From: Rickettsiaceae bacterium
GTDB lineage: Bacteria; Pseudomonadota; Alphaproteobacteria; Rickettsiales; UBA1997
Reading direction: 5' to 3'
Length of the DNA stretch: 64,000 bases
Assembly (NCBI GenBank): GCA_021323225.1
Contig: JAJTCH010000004.1
Span: forward strand, 62,001-126,000
Shown: piece after piece, positions 17,994 to 25,883 of the stretch
Layout of the letters: each line of letters begins with the position of its first letter
Position numbering within the stretch: position 1 is the first letter of the stretch
The notes under the pieces: generated by a model
What the model was told of the DNA's origin: nothing
Databases searched by the model: none
The model's input: the letters and a program-made list of their open reading frames with translations, nothing else
Position numbers and translations under genes: made by a program

Positions 17994-20900
17994 TTACTCA
18001 GATACTATCTCTATTTTTGTCAACTCACCCTCAATTGCCTTATCCTCTCCTTGTAGAGATCCAATCTGAGACTCAAGATCATTTATCTTTCTATCTCTTT
18101 CCTCATCAGACAAATTAGGATCTCCCTCTATTGCGATTTGCTCACGTTCAAGTTTAGCAATTTTGTCCTTAATAGATTTTTGTTTTTCTGAGTAGAATTT
18201 TTTCAGATCTTCAGCAGCTTTGTTGTTTAATATATTTCTCTGCGACAAGTTGAGATAAGAATCTTTTATCGACTTGACCAAATCCGGGTCTTTTTGTTCT
18301 GAGGTCAAAACCTCAAACATCCCTCTATCAAGCACTGTAGTGGCCAGATGTCTCTGTTGCTCTGGAGTTACATCTCCACTATCAACAGCTTCTCTTAGCT
18401 TATATTGGTCTTCTTCTCTAGAAATCGCATCTTCAAAAGCTTGCTTGAATTCTTTTTGTTTCTCAGGAGCGTCATTTTTATTTTTGTCGTCCTCAAAATA
18501 ATTCAGCAACATTTTCTTTTGCGCTTCTTGCTCCATCTCAGAAAAATTAGGTGCGTATGGATTTATCTTGTTAAACGCAAATCTGTTTAAAGCACTTTGC
18601 TTCATCGCTTTTTTGGTGGCGGCTACTCCTTGATCCACTAAGCCATCTGAAGGAGATGCATATTTTTCTTCATAATATTCTTTAGCAACAAAGTTTTTTC
18701 CGACAATTTCAGGATTGTAAGCCTCGTCTCTGCTCAAAGAATGTTTAAATTTAGCAACTCCATATCCAGCTCTTTCAAGAAGACCTTTCTCTTTCATTTG
18801 CTCCTCTTCAAGTCTGTTGGCAACTGCTTGCTCTTGCAGATGTTGCAAGAATCTGTTTTTTCCTTCCTCATTTCCTGCAAAAATTCTTGCCGCCTCTGAA
18901 GAACTTAGAGCGCCTTCCTCTTGAGCCATCTTTTTAAATTTATCAGTTTCCATTAATTCCATAGCTCTATCAACGCCAACGTAAGAATTTTTGCTGGCCC
19001 AGTCTCTAACTTCTCCTTTAATGGCATTATACATTTCATCTTTAGAAAGCGGAACATTAGCACCTTTCTCTTTTTTGATTTTCTTGGCAGCATCTTTTAC
19101 AGCGCCCATAAGAGGTTCGTGAACCAGTTTTCTGTCTAGACGGTCAAGAATTGCTCTTTGATTTCCTGCACCCAAAAAGTCGGAACGGCCTTTACCTTTA
19201 TGCTTCCCATCTTGGAACTTGTTCATCTTGCCAATTTCTTCAAACACACCTTTTCTAACAAATTTATCGAGATCAGCGCCGGTTTTTCCTTCCGCCTTAC
19301 CTTTTGCCATTTGTTGCTTGATTACTTTATCAATCTTATGATCGCGGTACATGCCAATCGGGCCTCTAACTGGAATTGCTTCCTTTATTGCCACAAACGC
19401 TTTTGGTGTACCGATAAATCTACCGAATCTAGGTGCGTAATCAGTAATACTATCCCTGGCAAGAGCTGTTGCTTTTCCTAGAACATCAAAAGCCAAAGCA
19501 AAAGCTTTATTTGAATTACGGTAATCAGCAAATCCACCCGCAGTATTTGCAGCCTGTCCGCTGACTTTAACCAAATGTCCGGCCAAAGGAGGAATTTGCT
19601 GGATAACATGATATAATAAAAACAGCAAAGCACCGATTCCGGCAAACATGCTTACCCACACCGGTAAAGATCGGCCCGGGCTTGATTTCAAAACATATTC
19701 GTGAAACAGGCCAAAATTAGTGTAGTGGGTGCAGGTCCGGAAGGCAAAGAGGGTTGTAAATTTTTCATTAATTATCACCACAAAGAGATAGAGGATCAGG
19801 AATAGACAAACCATCTGAAATGACTGCGCCGCTATAAATGCCAGCCATCTTTTATAGATTTCATCAGTCTTGTTGAATAAAACCATGATTATGAAAATCG
19901 GTCCGAGACAAAGCACAAAGACTAATCTCAGAAGAGCAGTTATATAGGCGAAAGCCGCCATCAACATCACATAAAGGAAGAAGAAAATCAGCGCGTAAAT
20001 GATTGGTATATATAGAACACCAAACAGCTCTCCAAAGAACAGGCCCCAGATTTTCTTGGAAACGGCAGCGGAGAAAAGCTTCTTGATGGTAAGATCAATA
20101 TATGAAAAACGGGTGGCATAAGAAAGCTCATTTGCCCTATCAAGCTGGGAAGTGATGATTAAAGAATCCGGATCCAAAGTTCTATCGGACAGATCCATGA
20201 ACATTGAAATCAGGTAATCCATCCCATCTTTAAAAAAGCTAATCACAATCTGGTTATAAAAATGCCAGCTGGTTTCGGTGGTAAAAAATATTACCAACGC
20301 AAGCTTGATTAACCTTCTTGAAACTTCCTTGTTAGAAATTTGCAACTGGCCGGAAAGCACCCAAATACCAAATAAAACAACATAGAAAATCAAGAACATC
20401 TGCACTATCAATATGAAAGTGGAATCCTTGACTATGGCGTTATAAGTAAATTCGAGCACGCCACCAACTCTCTCACCATCAACAATTTTTCCCATCATCA
20501 CATCTTCTACAACGCTAACTATATATTCCAGCAAGCCAGGATCAGCATCAAGTGTAAAACCGCTGATAAAATTTACAAAATAACCACCATAATTATCAGA
20601 ATAATAGCTGTCATTGATGATCAGCTTAGCCCGCTCACCAGCTTTGTGATATTCATCACTGGCAGAATCACCGCCAGCTCCCTTAACAAAGATTTTTCCG
20701 TTCGGACTGTAGTAAATATATTTAGCCTGATCAACCCCATCTTCATCAACACATTCATTTCTGGCATTTTTTGTAATGTCGCAGATTTGTTTTGAAGGGT
20801 AAGTTTGATAAACCCGACTAGGACCGGTGCGACCATCTTTTCCAAACAACCCGATATAAAGGCCGGTACCCGCGCTATATCTGCAAGCTTCTTGCTCATC

Positions 20901-21479
20901 AGCAATTTTTAAGGTCTCGTCCTTGTTTTTATAATTGGTAGCAAAAAAATAAACTCCCGGATCGCTTATGGTTCCATGCCTATTGCTGCAGGTACATTTT
21001 CTTGGATCATCTTGGTTGGCAGCATCTTCACAATTAATATCCTTGCCATCAGCATCTTTAAGATTATTGCCCAGATAATCCTTTTCCGGCTCCGGCTTTT
21101 GACCGGGAACGCAAATACAATTTGTTAGCCCTTCCTTCTTTGCACACATAACGCAAACTGGCAAAGCCCTTAATTGCTTCTCATTTTCCGTTTCTTCCCA
21201 AGAAGTCCAACCCCCCTTAATTGCAAGCACAATCGGCTCACCACTGGTTCTTAAATCAGGAACTTCTTTCCAATCAGCATTCTGGCCGCCATTCACATCA
21301 TCATAAGTGCCGGAAATATGCCCAATGGGATTGGAGTCAATATAGATGGATTTGGTGTCAAATTCGTCAGACTCAACACAACCAGGCTCGCAAGAGGTAA
21401 GAAAAAGAAGTAAAGGAAGAAGAGCTAATAAGGATGAGAATTTTACCGGAAATGTTTGTCTTGATTTAGAATTAAACAT
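17994..21479 (-). CDS. Giant VirB6/TrbL-like type IV secretion lipoprotein
   Basis: 1161 residues. A lipoprotein signal ends in the lipobox 'LTSC' (C30). A cysteine-rich exported region follows (about 31-340; cysteine pairs around 'VCVMCAKKEGLTNCICVPG'). The VirB6 core of 6-7 transmembrane helices spans about 365-645 (first helix 'FILIVQMFLIFYVVLFGIWV'), then a ~500-residue hydrophilic, coiled-coil-rich tail with K/E/D-rich heptads. The long extramembrane parts match the extended VirB6 paralogues of Rickettsiales, where several occur in tandem with virB3-virB4. Here there is a single copy beside tRNA-Leu with no other vir gene in the window. Confidence 0.9.
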   Translation of the reverse strand: MFNSKSRQTFPVKFSSLLALLPLLLFLTSCEPGCVESDEFDTKSIYIDSNPIGHISGTYDDVNGGQNADWKEVPDLRTSGEPIVLAIKGGWTSWEETENEKQLRALPVCVMCAKKEGLTNCICVPGQKPEPEKDYLGNNLKDADGKDINCEDAANQDDPRKCTCSNRHGTISDPGVYFFATNYKNKDETLKIADEQEACRYSAGTGLYIGLFGKDGRTGPSRVYQTYPSKQICDITKNARNECVDEDGVDQAKYIYYSPNGKIFVKGAGGDSASDEYHKAGERAKLIINDSYYSDNYGGYFVNFISGFTLDADPGLLEYIVSVVEDVMMGKIVDGERVGGVLEFTYNAIVKDSTFILIVQMFLIFYVVLFGIWVLSGQLQISNKEVSRRLIKLALVIFFTTETSWHFYNQIVISFFKDGMDYLISMFMDLSDRTLDPDSLIITSQLDRANELSYATRFSYIDLTIKKLFSAAVSKKIWGLFFGELFGVLYIPIIYALIFFFLYVMLMAAFAYITALLRLVFVLCLGPIFIIMVLFNKTDEIYKRWLAFIAAQSFQMVCLFLILYLFVVIINEKFTTLFAFRTCTHYTNFGLFHEYVLKSSPGRSLPVWVSMFAGIGALLFLLYHVIQQIPPLAGHLVKVSGQAANTAGGFADYRNSNKAFALAFDVLGKATALARDSITDYAPRFGRFIGTPKAFVAIKEAIPVRGPIGMYRDHKIDKVIKQQMAKGKAEGKTGADLDKFVRKGVFEEIGKMNKFQDGKHKGKGRSDFLGAGNQRAILDRLDRKLVHEPLMGAVKDAAKKIKKEKGANVPLSKDEMYNAIKGEVRDWASKNSYVGVDRAMELMETDKFKKMAQEEGALSSSEAARIFAGNEEGKNRFLQHLQEQAVANRLEEEQMKEKGLLERAGYGVAKFKHSLSRDEAYNPEIVGKNFVAKEYYEEKYASPSDGLVDQGVAATKKAMKQSALNRFAFNKINPYAPNFSEMEQEAQKKMLLNYFEDDKNKNDAPEKQKEFKQAFEDAISREEDQYKLREAVDSGDVTPEQQRHLATTVLDRGMFEVLTSEQKDPDLVKSIKDSYLNLSQRNILNNKAAEDLKKFYSEKQKSIKDKIAKLEREQIAIEGDPNLSDEERDRKINDLESQIGSLQGEDKAIEGELTKIEIVSE

Positions 21480-21508
21480 TAACCGATTCCCTAGAAGATT
21501 AAGAGATT

Positions 21509-21530
21509 AAAAGCCCTAGCTTTTTGGGGC
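21509..21530 (-). terminator. Rho-independent terminator downstream of tRNA-Leu
   Basis: Read on the minus strand: stem GCCCCA/TAGGGC (six pairs including one G-T) with loop AAAAGC, followed by TTTT. It lies beyond the tRNA-Leu-associated palindrome and before the virB6-like start. Confidence 0.65.
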
Positions 21531-21555
21531 AAAAACCGTCCTAGCGTTGTGGATA

Positions 21556-21696
21556 GAAACTGTTTTAGATCTTGTTGCGGTGGACAGATATGCTGCATTT
21601 GCGAGAACCGGCGCGCAGCGTACATTGGTACGTGAGCACCGGAAGCACAGCAAATGTAGTATAGCTGTTCTCCGCAGCGGGATCTGGAATAGTTTC
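21556..21696. repeat. 141-bp imperfect palindrome abutting the 3' end of tRNA-Leu
   Basis: The two halves pair along their whole length. Examples are GAAACTGTTTTAGATC against GATCTGGAATAGTTTC, TTGCGGTGGACAG against CTGTTCTCCGCAG, and GCATTTGC against GCAAATGT. The centre is the perfect tip CGTAC-ATTG-GTACG (21619-21632). Many mismatches are transitions compatible with G-U pairing in RNA. The outer end lies 1 base from the encoded CCA of tRNA-Leu, and the element separates the tRNA from its terminator, so it would be co-transcribed. It resembles mobile palindromic elements in being short, structured and open in one frame on each strand. Confidence 0.8.
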
Positions 21697-21697
21697 T

Positions 21698-21784
21698 TGG
21701 TACCTGCGGCCGGACTTGAACCGGCAAGGGCTAAAAGCCCCACGGATTTTAAGTCCGTTATGTCTACCATTCCATCACGCAGGC
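21698..21784 (-). tRNA. tRNA-Leu (anticodon TAA)
   Basis: 87 bases on the minus strand: acceptor GCCTGCG/CGCAGGT, discriminator A with encoded CCA, D-arm with GATGGAATGGTAGACAT, anticodon stem ACGGA/TCCGT around the loop CTTAAAA (TAA), a class II long variable arm (GGGGCTTTTAGCCC) and T-arm CCGGTTCAAGTCCGG. A long variable arm is expected for leucine tRNA. Confidence 0.96.
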
Positions 21785-21848
21785 GCAAAAGATGCGGCAG
21801 TCTATTTTTCAAGCAAGAATTTTGCAATAAAAAACTGGTTTTTAGAAA

Positions 21849-23501
21849 TTAGATTTCTGACTTAATCACATCTAAAAAGGCTTTCTCATCAACATCTTTT
21901 TTAATCAAAGACTTGCCCATCTCTTCAAGCAAAATAAAAGTCAGCTTTTTACCATCAGTTTTCTTGTCCTTATAAAGATGACGCGTTAAAGCCTCTATAT
22001 CCCAGGATTTTCTAATTGCTTTTGGTGAGACCGGAAGACCGATTTTTTGCAAATGATTGACTGCAACAGAAACCAAATTTCCATCTAACAATCCTAAATG
22101 AGCCGACATTTTAGAGGCAAGAACCATGCCAATTGCTACCGCTTCTCCGTGAAATAGTTCGTTAGAATATCCGGTTTCAGTTTCAAAAACATGGCCAAAA
22201 GTGTGGCCAAAATTCAATATCGCCCGTACATCATTTTCCCTCTCATCGGCTCCAACAATTTCAGCCTTGATTTGGCAAGAGCGAACAATAATTTTTTGCA
22301 AAACTTCCTTGTCGCGTTTTTTGATTTTATCAAGATTTTCTTCCAGATAATTGAAGAAATTTTTATCTCTGATAAATCCATATTTCACCGCTTCAGCATA
22401 GCCACAAACAAAATCTCTCTCTGGCAAAGTATCAAGAAAATTCAAATCACAAAGAACCAGTTTTGGCTGATAAAAACTACCGATCAAATTTTTACCGGAT
22501 TTACTGTTAATCGCCGTTTTGCCACCAACCGAACTATCAACCGCAGATAAAAGCGTGGTTGGCACCTGGATAAAATCAACACCGCGAAGCAAAATGCTGG
22601 CAGCAAAGCCGCATAAATCACCAACCACACCACCGCCAAAAGCGATGAGCAGAGATTTTCTATCAATGCCGATTTCTAAAATTTGTTCTAAAACAGTTTG
22701 TAGATTGCTAAAAGATTTCGATTTTTCCCCTGCCTCAACAATAATATTCTTAGATTCAATCGGCAGTTTTTTTAACTCATCATTCAAAGCATGAAGATGC
22801 AAACCGGCAACATTGCTGTCAGTTAAAACAATAATTTTACTGTAAGATTTTATCCTGCTGATTTGCCCGGCAATCTCTGAAATCACACCCGAGCCAACTA
22901 AAATGTCATAGCTCTTGTCCTGCAAATTTAAGGTGATGACTTCTTTTTTTATCTGCTCTTTGGGAGAAATTTCACCAATTTTTTTCATCAGATTTTTAAT
23001 TACTGCTTCATAACTATCATGGCTGGTATCAATATGAATATCGGCCTCTTTATAAGTTGGATAACGCTTAATCATTAGCTCCGATAACACTGCCCTCTTG
23101 TCCATATTATTTAGCAAAGGCCTGGTATTCTTGGCAGAAATGCGGTGCAACAAAACATCCAAATCAGCATAAAGCCAAACTGAAACAGCATTTCTTTTTA
23201 TTAAATTTCTAATCTCTTCATCCATAAACGCGCCGCCGCCAAGAGACAAAACAATATTTTCACCACGATTCAGTACATCTTTAACCACCTGTTTTTCAAT
23301 TTCGCGAAAATATTTTTCACCCTTATCTTTAAAAATATCAGAGATTGATTGTTGCTTTAGATCTTCAATTTCCTGGTCAGAATCAATAAAATAAAAACCA
23401 AGCTTACTGGCCAGTTTGCTACCAATAACAGTTTTTCCTGCACCCATCATTCCGGTTAAAACAATCATTTTTTTATCTTGTAAATTTAAGGAGAAATCCA
23501 T
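21849..23501 (-). CDS. aroKB: Shikimate kinase / 3-dehydroquinate synthase fusion
   Basis: 550 residues joining two shikimate-pathway enzymes. Residues 1-175 are shikimate kinase: P-loop 'GMMGAGKT' (17-24), 'DSDQEIED' (40-47), 'KYFREIEKQ' with the shikimate arginine and 'LGGGAF'. Residues about 185-550 are 3-dehydroquinate synthase: 'LIAFGGGVVGDLCGFAAS', 'QVPTTLLSAVDSSVGGKTA', 'GSFYQPKLVLCD', 'GYAEAVKYG' and the zinc ligands in 'NFGHTFGHVFE'. The two are usually adjacent separate genes in alphaproteobacteria. No stop, start or frameshift separates them here, so the fusion looks genuine. The pathway leads to chorismate and aromatic amino acids. Confidence 0.96.
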   Translation of the reverse strand: MDFSLNLQDKKMIVLTGMMGAGKTVIGSKLASKLGFYFIDSDQEIEDLKQQSISDIFKDKGEKYFREIEKQVVKDVLNRGENIVLSLGGGAFMDEEIRNLIKRNAVSVWLYADLDVLLHRISAKNTRPLLNNMDKRAVLSELMIKRYPTYKEADIHIDTSHDSYEAVIKNLMKKIGEISPKEQIKKEVITLNLQDKSYDILVGSGVISEIAGQISRIKSYSKIIVLTDSNVAGLHLHALNDELKKLPIESKNIIVEAGEKSKSFSNLQTVLEQILEIGIDRKSLLIAFGGGVVGDLCGFAASILLRGVDFIQVPTTLLSAVDSSVGGKTAINSKSGKNLIGSFYQPKLVLCDLNFLDTLPERDFVCGYAEAVKYGFIRDKNFFNYLEENLDKIKKRDKEVLQKIIVRSCQIKAEIVGADERENDVRAILNFGHTFGHVFETETGYSNELFHGEAVAIGMVLASKMSAHLGLLDGNLVSVAVNHLQKIGLPVSPKAIRKSWDIEALTRHLYKDKKTDGKKLTFILLEEMGKSLIKKDVDEKAFLDVIKSEI

Positions 23502-23513
23502 TTTTGTTTATTC

Positions 23514-23541
23514 TTGAAAATATAAAGTCAGCTACTATATT
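23514..23541 (+). promoter_or_regulatory. Sigma-70-type promoter for the Bax-inhibitor-1 gene
   Basis: TTGAAA at 23514-23519 and TATATT at 23536-23541 are separated by 16 bases, about 65 bases upstream of the start codon. A GAGG ribosome-binding site precedes the ATG at 23607. Confidence 0.55.
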
Positions 23542-23606
23542 GAGACCAGTCTGTAGCTAAAATGCTACTTCCCCCACTCAAGTAAATCAAGTTATAAGAG
23601 GTCATC

Positions 23607-24329
23607 ATGTCTAATAATTTCACCAGAACAAATCGTTCTTCTTTAGCTTCATCATCAACTGCTACATATGATATTGGACTTAGAGAATATATGCTTAAAG
23701 TCTATAACAATATGGGCATCGCCCTTGCAATTAGCGGCTTGATTGCTTTCTTTGTTTCTAGCTCCCCAACTTTAATGCAAACAATTTTTGGCACACCACT
23801 CGCATGGGTTGTGATGTTGGCACCTCTTGGTTTCGTTTTCTTTTTTAGTTATAAAATCAGCAAAATTTCTGCCGCCACCGCTCAAACTTATTTGTGGGTT
23901 TTCGCTGGCTTGATGGGAGTTTCACTAGCAACAATTTTTGTGGCTTACACTACAGCTTCAGTTGCTAGATGCTTCTTCATCACTGCATCAGTATTTGGCG
24001 CAATGAGTCTTTATGGTTACACCACTAAAAAGGATTTAACCGGCATGGGTTCATTTTTAATGATGGGCTTACTTGGCGTTATCATCGCTTCGCTAGTTAA
24101 CATCTTCTTAAAAAGCTCCGCCCTTGATTTTATGGTTTCAATCATATCAGTCATCATCTTCACCGGTTTGACTGCCTATGACACCCAAAGAATCAAATCC
24201 ATGTATTATCAATTCTCTGATGGTGAATCCATCTCCAAAGCCGCCACAATGGGCGCTTTATCTCTATATATGGACTTCATCAACCTATTCATCATGATGC
24301 TTAAATTCTTCGGCGATAGAAGACAGTAG
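23607..24329 (+). CDS. Bax inhibitor-1 family membrane protein (YccA/YbhL type)
   Basis: 240 residues with seven hydrophobic segments, the family layout. Marks are the hydrophilic N-terminus ending 'REYMLKVYNNMGIALAISGL', the central 'FAGLMGVSLATIFVAYT', and the C-terminal 'GLTAYDTQRIKSMYYQ' with the conserved aspartate of the BI-1 pH-sensing pair. Bacterial members interact with membrane proteases or leak calcium. The gene has its own promoter and terminator. Confidence 0.94.
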   Translation: MSNNFTRTNRSSLASSSTATYDIGLREYMLKVYNNMGIALAISGLIAFFVSSSPTLMQTIFGTPLAWVVMLAPLGFVFFFSYKISKISAATAQTYLWVFAGLMGVSLATIFVAYTTASVARCFFITASVFGAMSLYGYTTKKDLTGMGSFLMMGLLGVIIASLVNIFLKSSALDFMVSIISVIIFTGLTAYDTQRIKSMYYQFSDGESISKAATMGALSLYMDFINLFIMMLKFFGDRRQ

Positions 24330-24356
24330 TTAAGTAACAAATCTTCAAAAAACCAA

Positions 24357-24390
24357 AAAGGCTAGAACCTAAAAAATTCTAGCCTTTTTT
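24357..24390 (+). terminator. Rho-independent terminator of the Bax-inhibitor-1 gene
   Basis: A perfect 11-bp stem AAAGGCTAGAA/TTCTAGCCTTT with a 9-base loop and a T6 run, 27 bases after the stop codon. Confidence 0.9.
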
Positions 24391-24466
24391 ATTGCTTTTT
24401 ATTCCCCTTTTACCTAAATTACGCCCTCCACTTCTGATCAATCCTGATCATATCCTTCACAAATAT

Positions 24467-24541
24467 TCCTTGGTAGCTCAGTGGTAGAGCAATTGGCTGT
24501 TAACCAATTGGTCGGGGGTTCGAATCCCTCCCAAGGAGCCA
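24467..24541 (+). tRNA. tRNA-Asn (anticodon GTT), island integration site
   Basis: 75 bases: acceptor TCCTTGG/CCAAGGA, discriminator G and CCA; D-arm TAGCTCAGTGGTAGAGCA; anticodon stem ATTGG/CCAAT around CTGTTAA (GTT at 24499-24501); T-arm GGGGGTTCGAATCCCTC. A P4-type integrase gene starts 167 bases downstream and a degenerate copy of the tRNA 3' end occurs at 35826-35843. Confidence 0.97.
24523..24541 (+). other. Left attachment site (attL) in tRNA-Asn
   Basis: The last 19 bases of the tRNA, AATCCCTCCCAAGGAGCCA, recur at 35826-35843 with one G missing. The repeat pair brackets the integrase and its cargo in the orientation expected of a tRNA-integrated island. Confidence 0.75.
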
Positions 24542-24647
24542 GAAATCAATCTGGCATCATCCGATACAATCCAATAAAACACCTCCCCAAGCCTTAAATC
24601 AAGAACTTCTAGCCCAACCTTGTCCAAAATCGTCCGTTGACATCCGT

Positions 24648-24704
24648 GGGGTACAAGGGGTACAAATGGGGGTATAAAAAATACCCCAAAAGAAATATAC
24701 CCCC
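24648..24704 (+). promoter_or_regulatory. Iterated GGGGTACAA/GGGGGTATA sites before the integrase
   Basis: Two tandem GGGGTACAA units (24648-24665) are followed by GGGGGTATA (24668-24676), then by the inverted TATACCCCC (24696-24704), a perfect 9-bp inverted repeat abutting the start codon. The unit GGGGTACAAATGGGGGTATA (24657-24676) recurs at 35748-35767. These look like integrase arm sites doubling as an operator. Confidence 0.6.
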
Positions 24705-24707
24705 TTC

Positions 24708-25883
24708 ATGCCTTTAACGGATATTAAAGTAAAAAACGCCAAGCCCACAGATAAGCAGTATAAGATAGCGGACTCTGAAGGCATGTATTTGTTAGTTCAT
24801 CCGAATGGCGGGAAGTATTGGAGACTTAAATATAAATTTTTAGGCAAAGAGAAGACCCTGGCTCTTGGCACTTATCCCACCCTTTCATTAGCAGAAGCCA
24901 GAGATAAAAGATTTGATGCGAGAAAACAAATTGCTAATGGCGTTGATCCTTTACAAGAAAAGAGGCAAAAGAAATTTGAGCAATATATTAATGCCGAGAA
25001 CTCTTTTGAGAATGTTGCCAGAGAATGGCATCAAAAGAATTATGCCAAATGGAAACCAAGACATGCTCATTATATTTTAAAAAGACTAGAGGCAGATATT
25101 TTTCCGGCAATTGGTTCTCGTCCTATTGGAGAAATTAAAACCCCAGAATTATTGGCAACAATTCAAAAGGTTGAAAAACGCGGCGCTTTGGATATTGCCA
25201 AAAGAGCATTACAAACCAGCGGGCAAGTTTTCAGATATGCCATTGCAACAGGAAGAGCAGAACATGATATATCGGCAAATTTAAAAGGGGCACTAACCAC
25301 AAGACAGGCAGTCAATCATGCCAGATTAGAAGAAGACCAGTTGCCGGAGTTTTTGAGCAAGCTAGAAAAATATGAGGGCCATCAAACAAAACTGGCTTTC
25401 AAATTGTTAATTCTCACTTTTGTCAGAACAATTGAACTTCGCGGTGCTAGATGGGAGGAAGTTAATTTTGAGAAAAAAGAATGGCACATCCCAGCCGAGC
25501 GAATGAAAATGGGACAAAAACACATTGTGCCCCTTGCCAAACAATCAATCTCTATTTTAAAAGAGTTGCAAAAAATTAATGGCAACCGCGATTTTATTTT
25601 CCCTAGCCAGACAAATCCCGATAAGATGATGAGCGAAAACACCCTGCTCTACACTCTTTACCGCCTAGGCTATCACTCAAGAGCAACAACCCACGGCTTC
25701 CGCTCTACCGCTTCCACAATATTAAACGAAAAAGGCTTTAACCGCGACTACATCGAACGCCAACTTGCCCACGGCGAAAGAGACAAAGTCAGAGCCGTTT
25801 ATAACCATGCTCAATATTTGTCCGAAAGGCATAAAATGATGCAATGGTGGGCGGATTATTTGGACAAACTTGGAAAGAAATAA
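24708..25883 (+). CDS. P4-type tyrosine integrase
   Basis: 391 residues. The N-terminal DUF4102-type arm-binding domain is clear ('LTDIKVKNAKPTDKQYKIAD', 'GMYLLVHPNGGKYWRLKYKF', 'TLALGTYPTLSLAEAR'), followed by a core-binding helical domain (about 95-195) and the catalytic domain with the arginine in 'RTIELRGARW', the H-x-x-R in 'THGFRSTAST', the histidine in 'QLAHGERDKVR' and the tyrosine nucleophile in 'VRAVYNHAQY'. All catalytic residues are present, so the enzyme is probably active. It lies just after tRNA-Asn and overlaps the next gene by one base (TAATG). Confidence 0.96.
   Translation: MPLTDIKVKNAKPTDKQYKIADSEGMYLLVHPNGGKYWRLKYKFLGKEKTLALGTYPTLSLAEARDKRFDARKQIANGVDPLQEKRQKKFEQYINAENSFENVAREWHQKNYAKWKPRHAHYILKRLEADIFPAIGSRPIGEIKTPELLATIQKVEKRGALDIAKRALQTSGQVFRYAIATGRAEHDISANLKGALTTRQAVNHARLEEDQLPEFLSKLEKYEGHQTKLAFKLLILTFVRTIELRGARWEEVNFEKKEWHIPAERMKMGQKHIVPLAKQSISILKELQKINGNRDFIFPSQTNPDKMMSENTLLYTLYRLGYHSRATTHGFRSTASTILNEKGFNRDYIERQLAHGERDKVRAVYNHAQYLSERHKMMQWWADYLDKLGKK

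Noticed and set aside
21516..21852. Open frames on both strands across the tRNA-Leu region
   Set aside because: They run through the tRNA and the palindrome; a palindrome naturally gives open frames on both strands.
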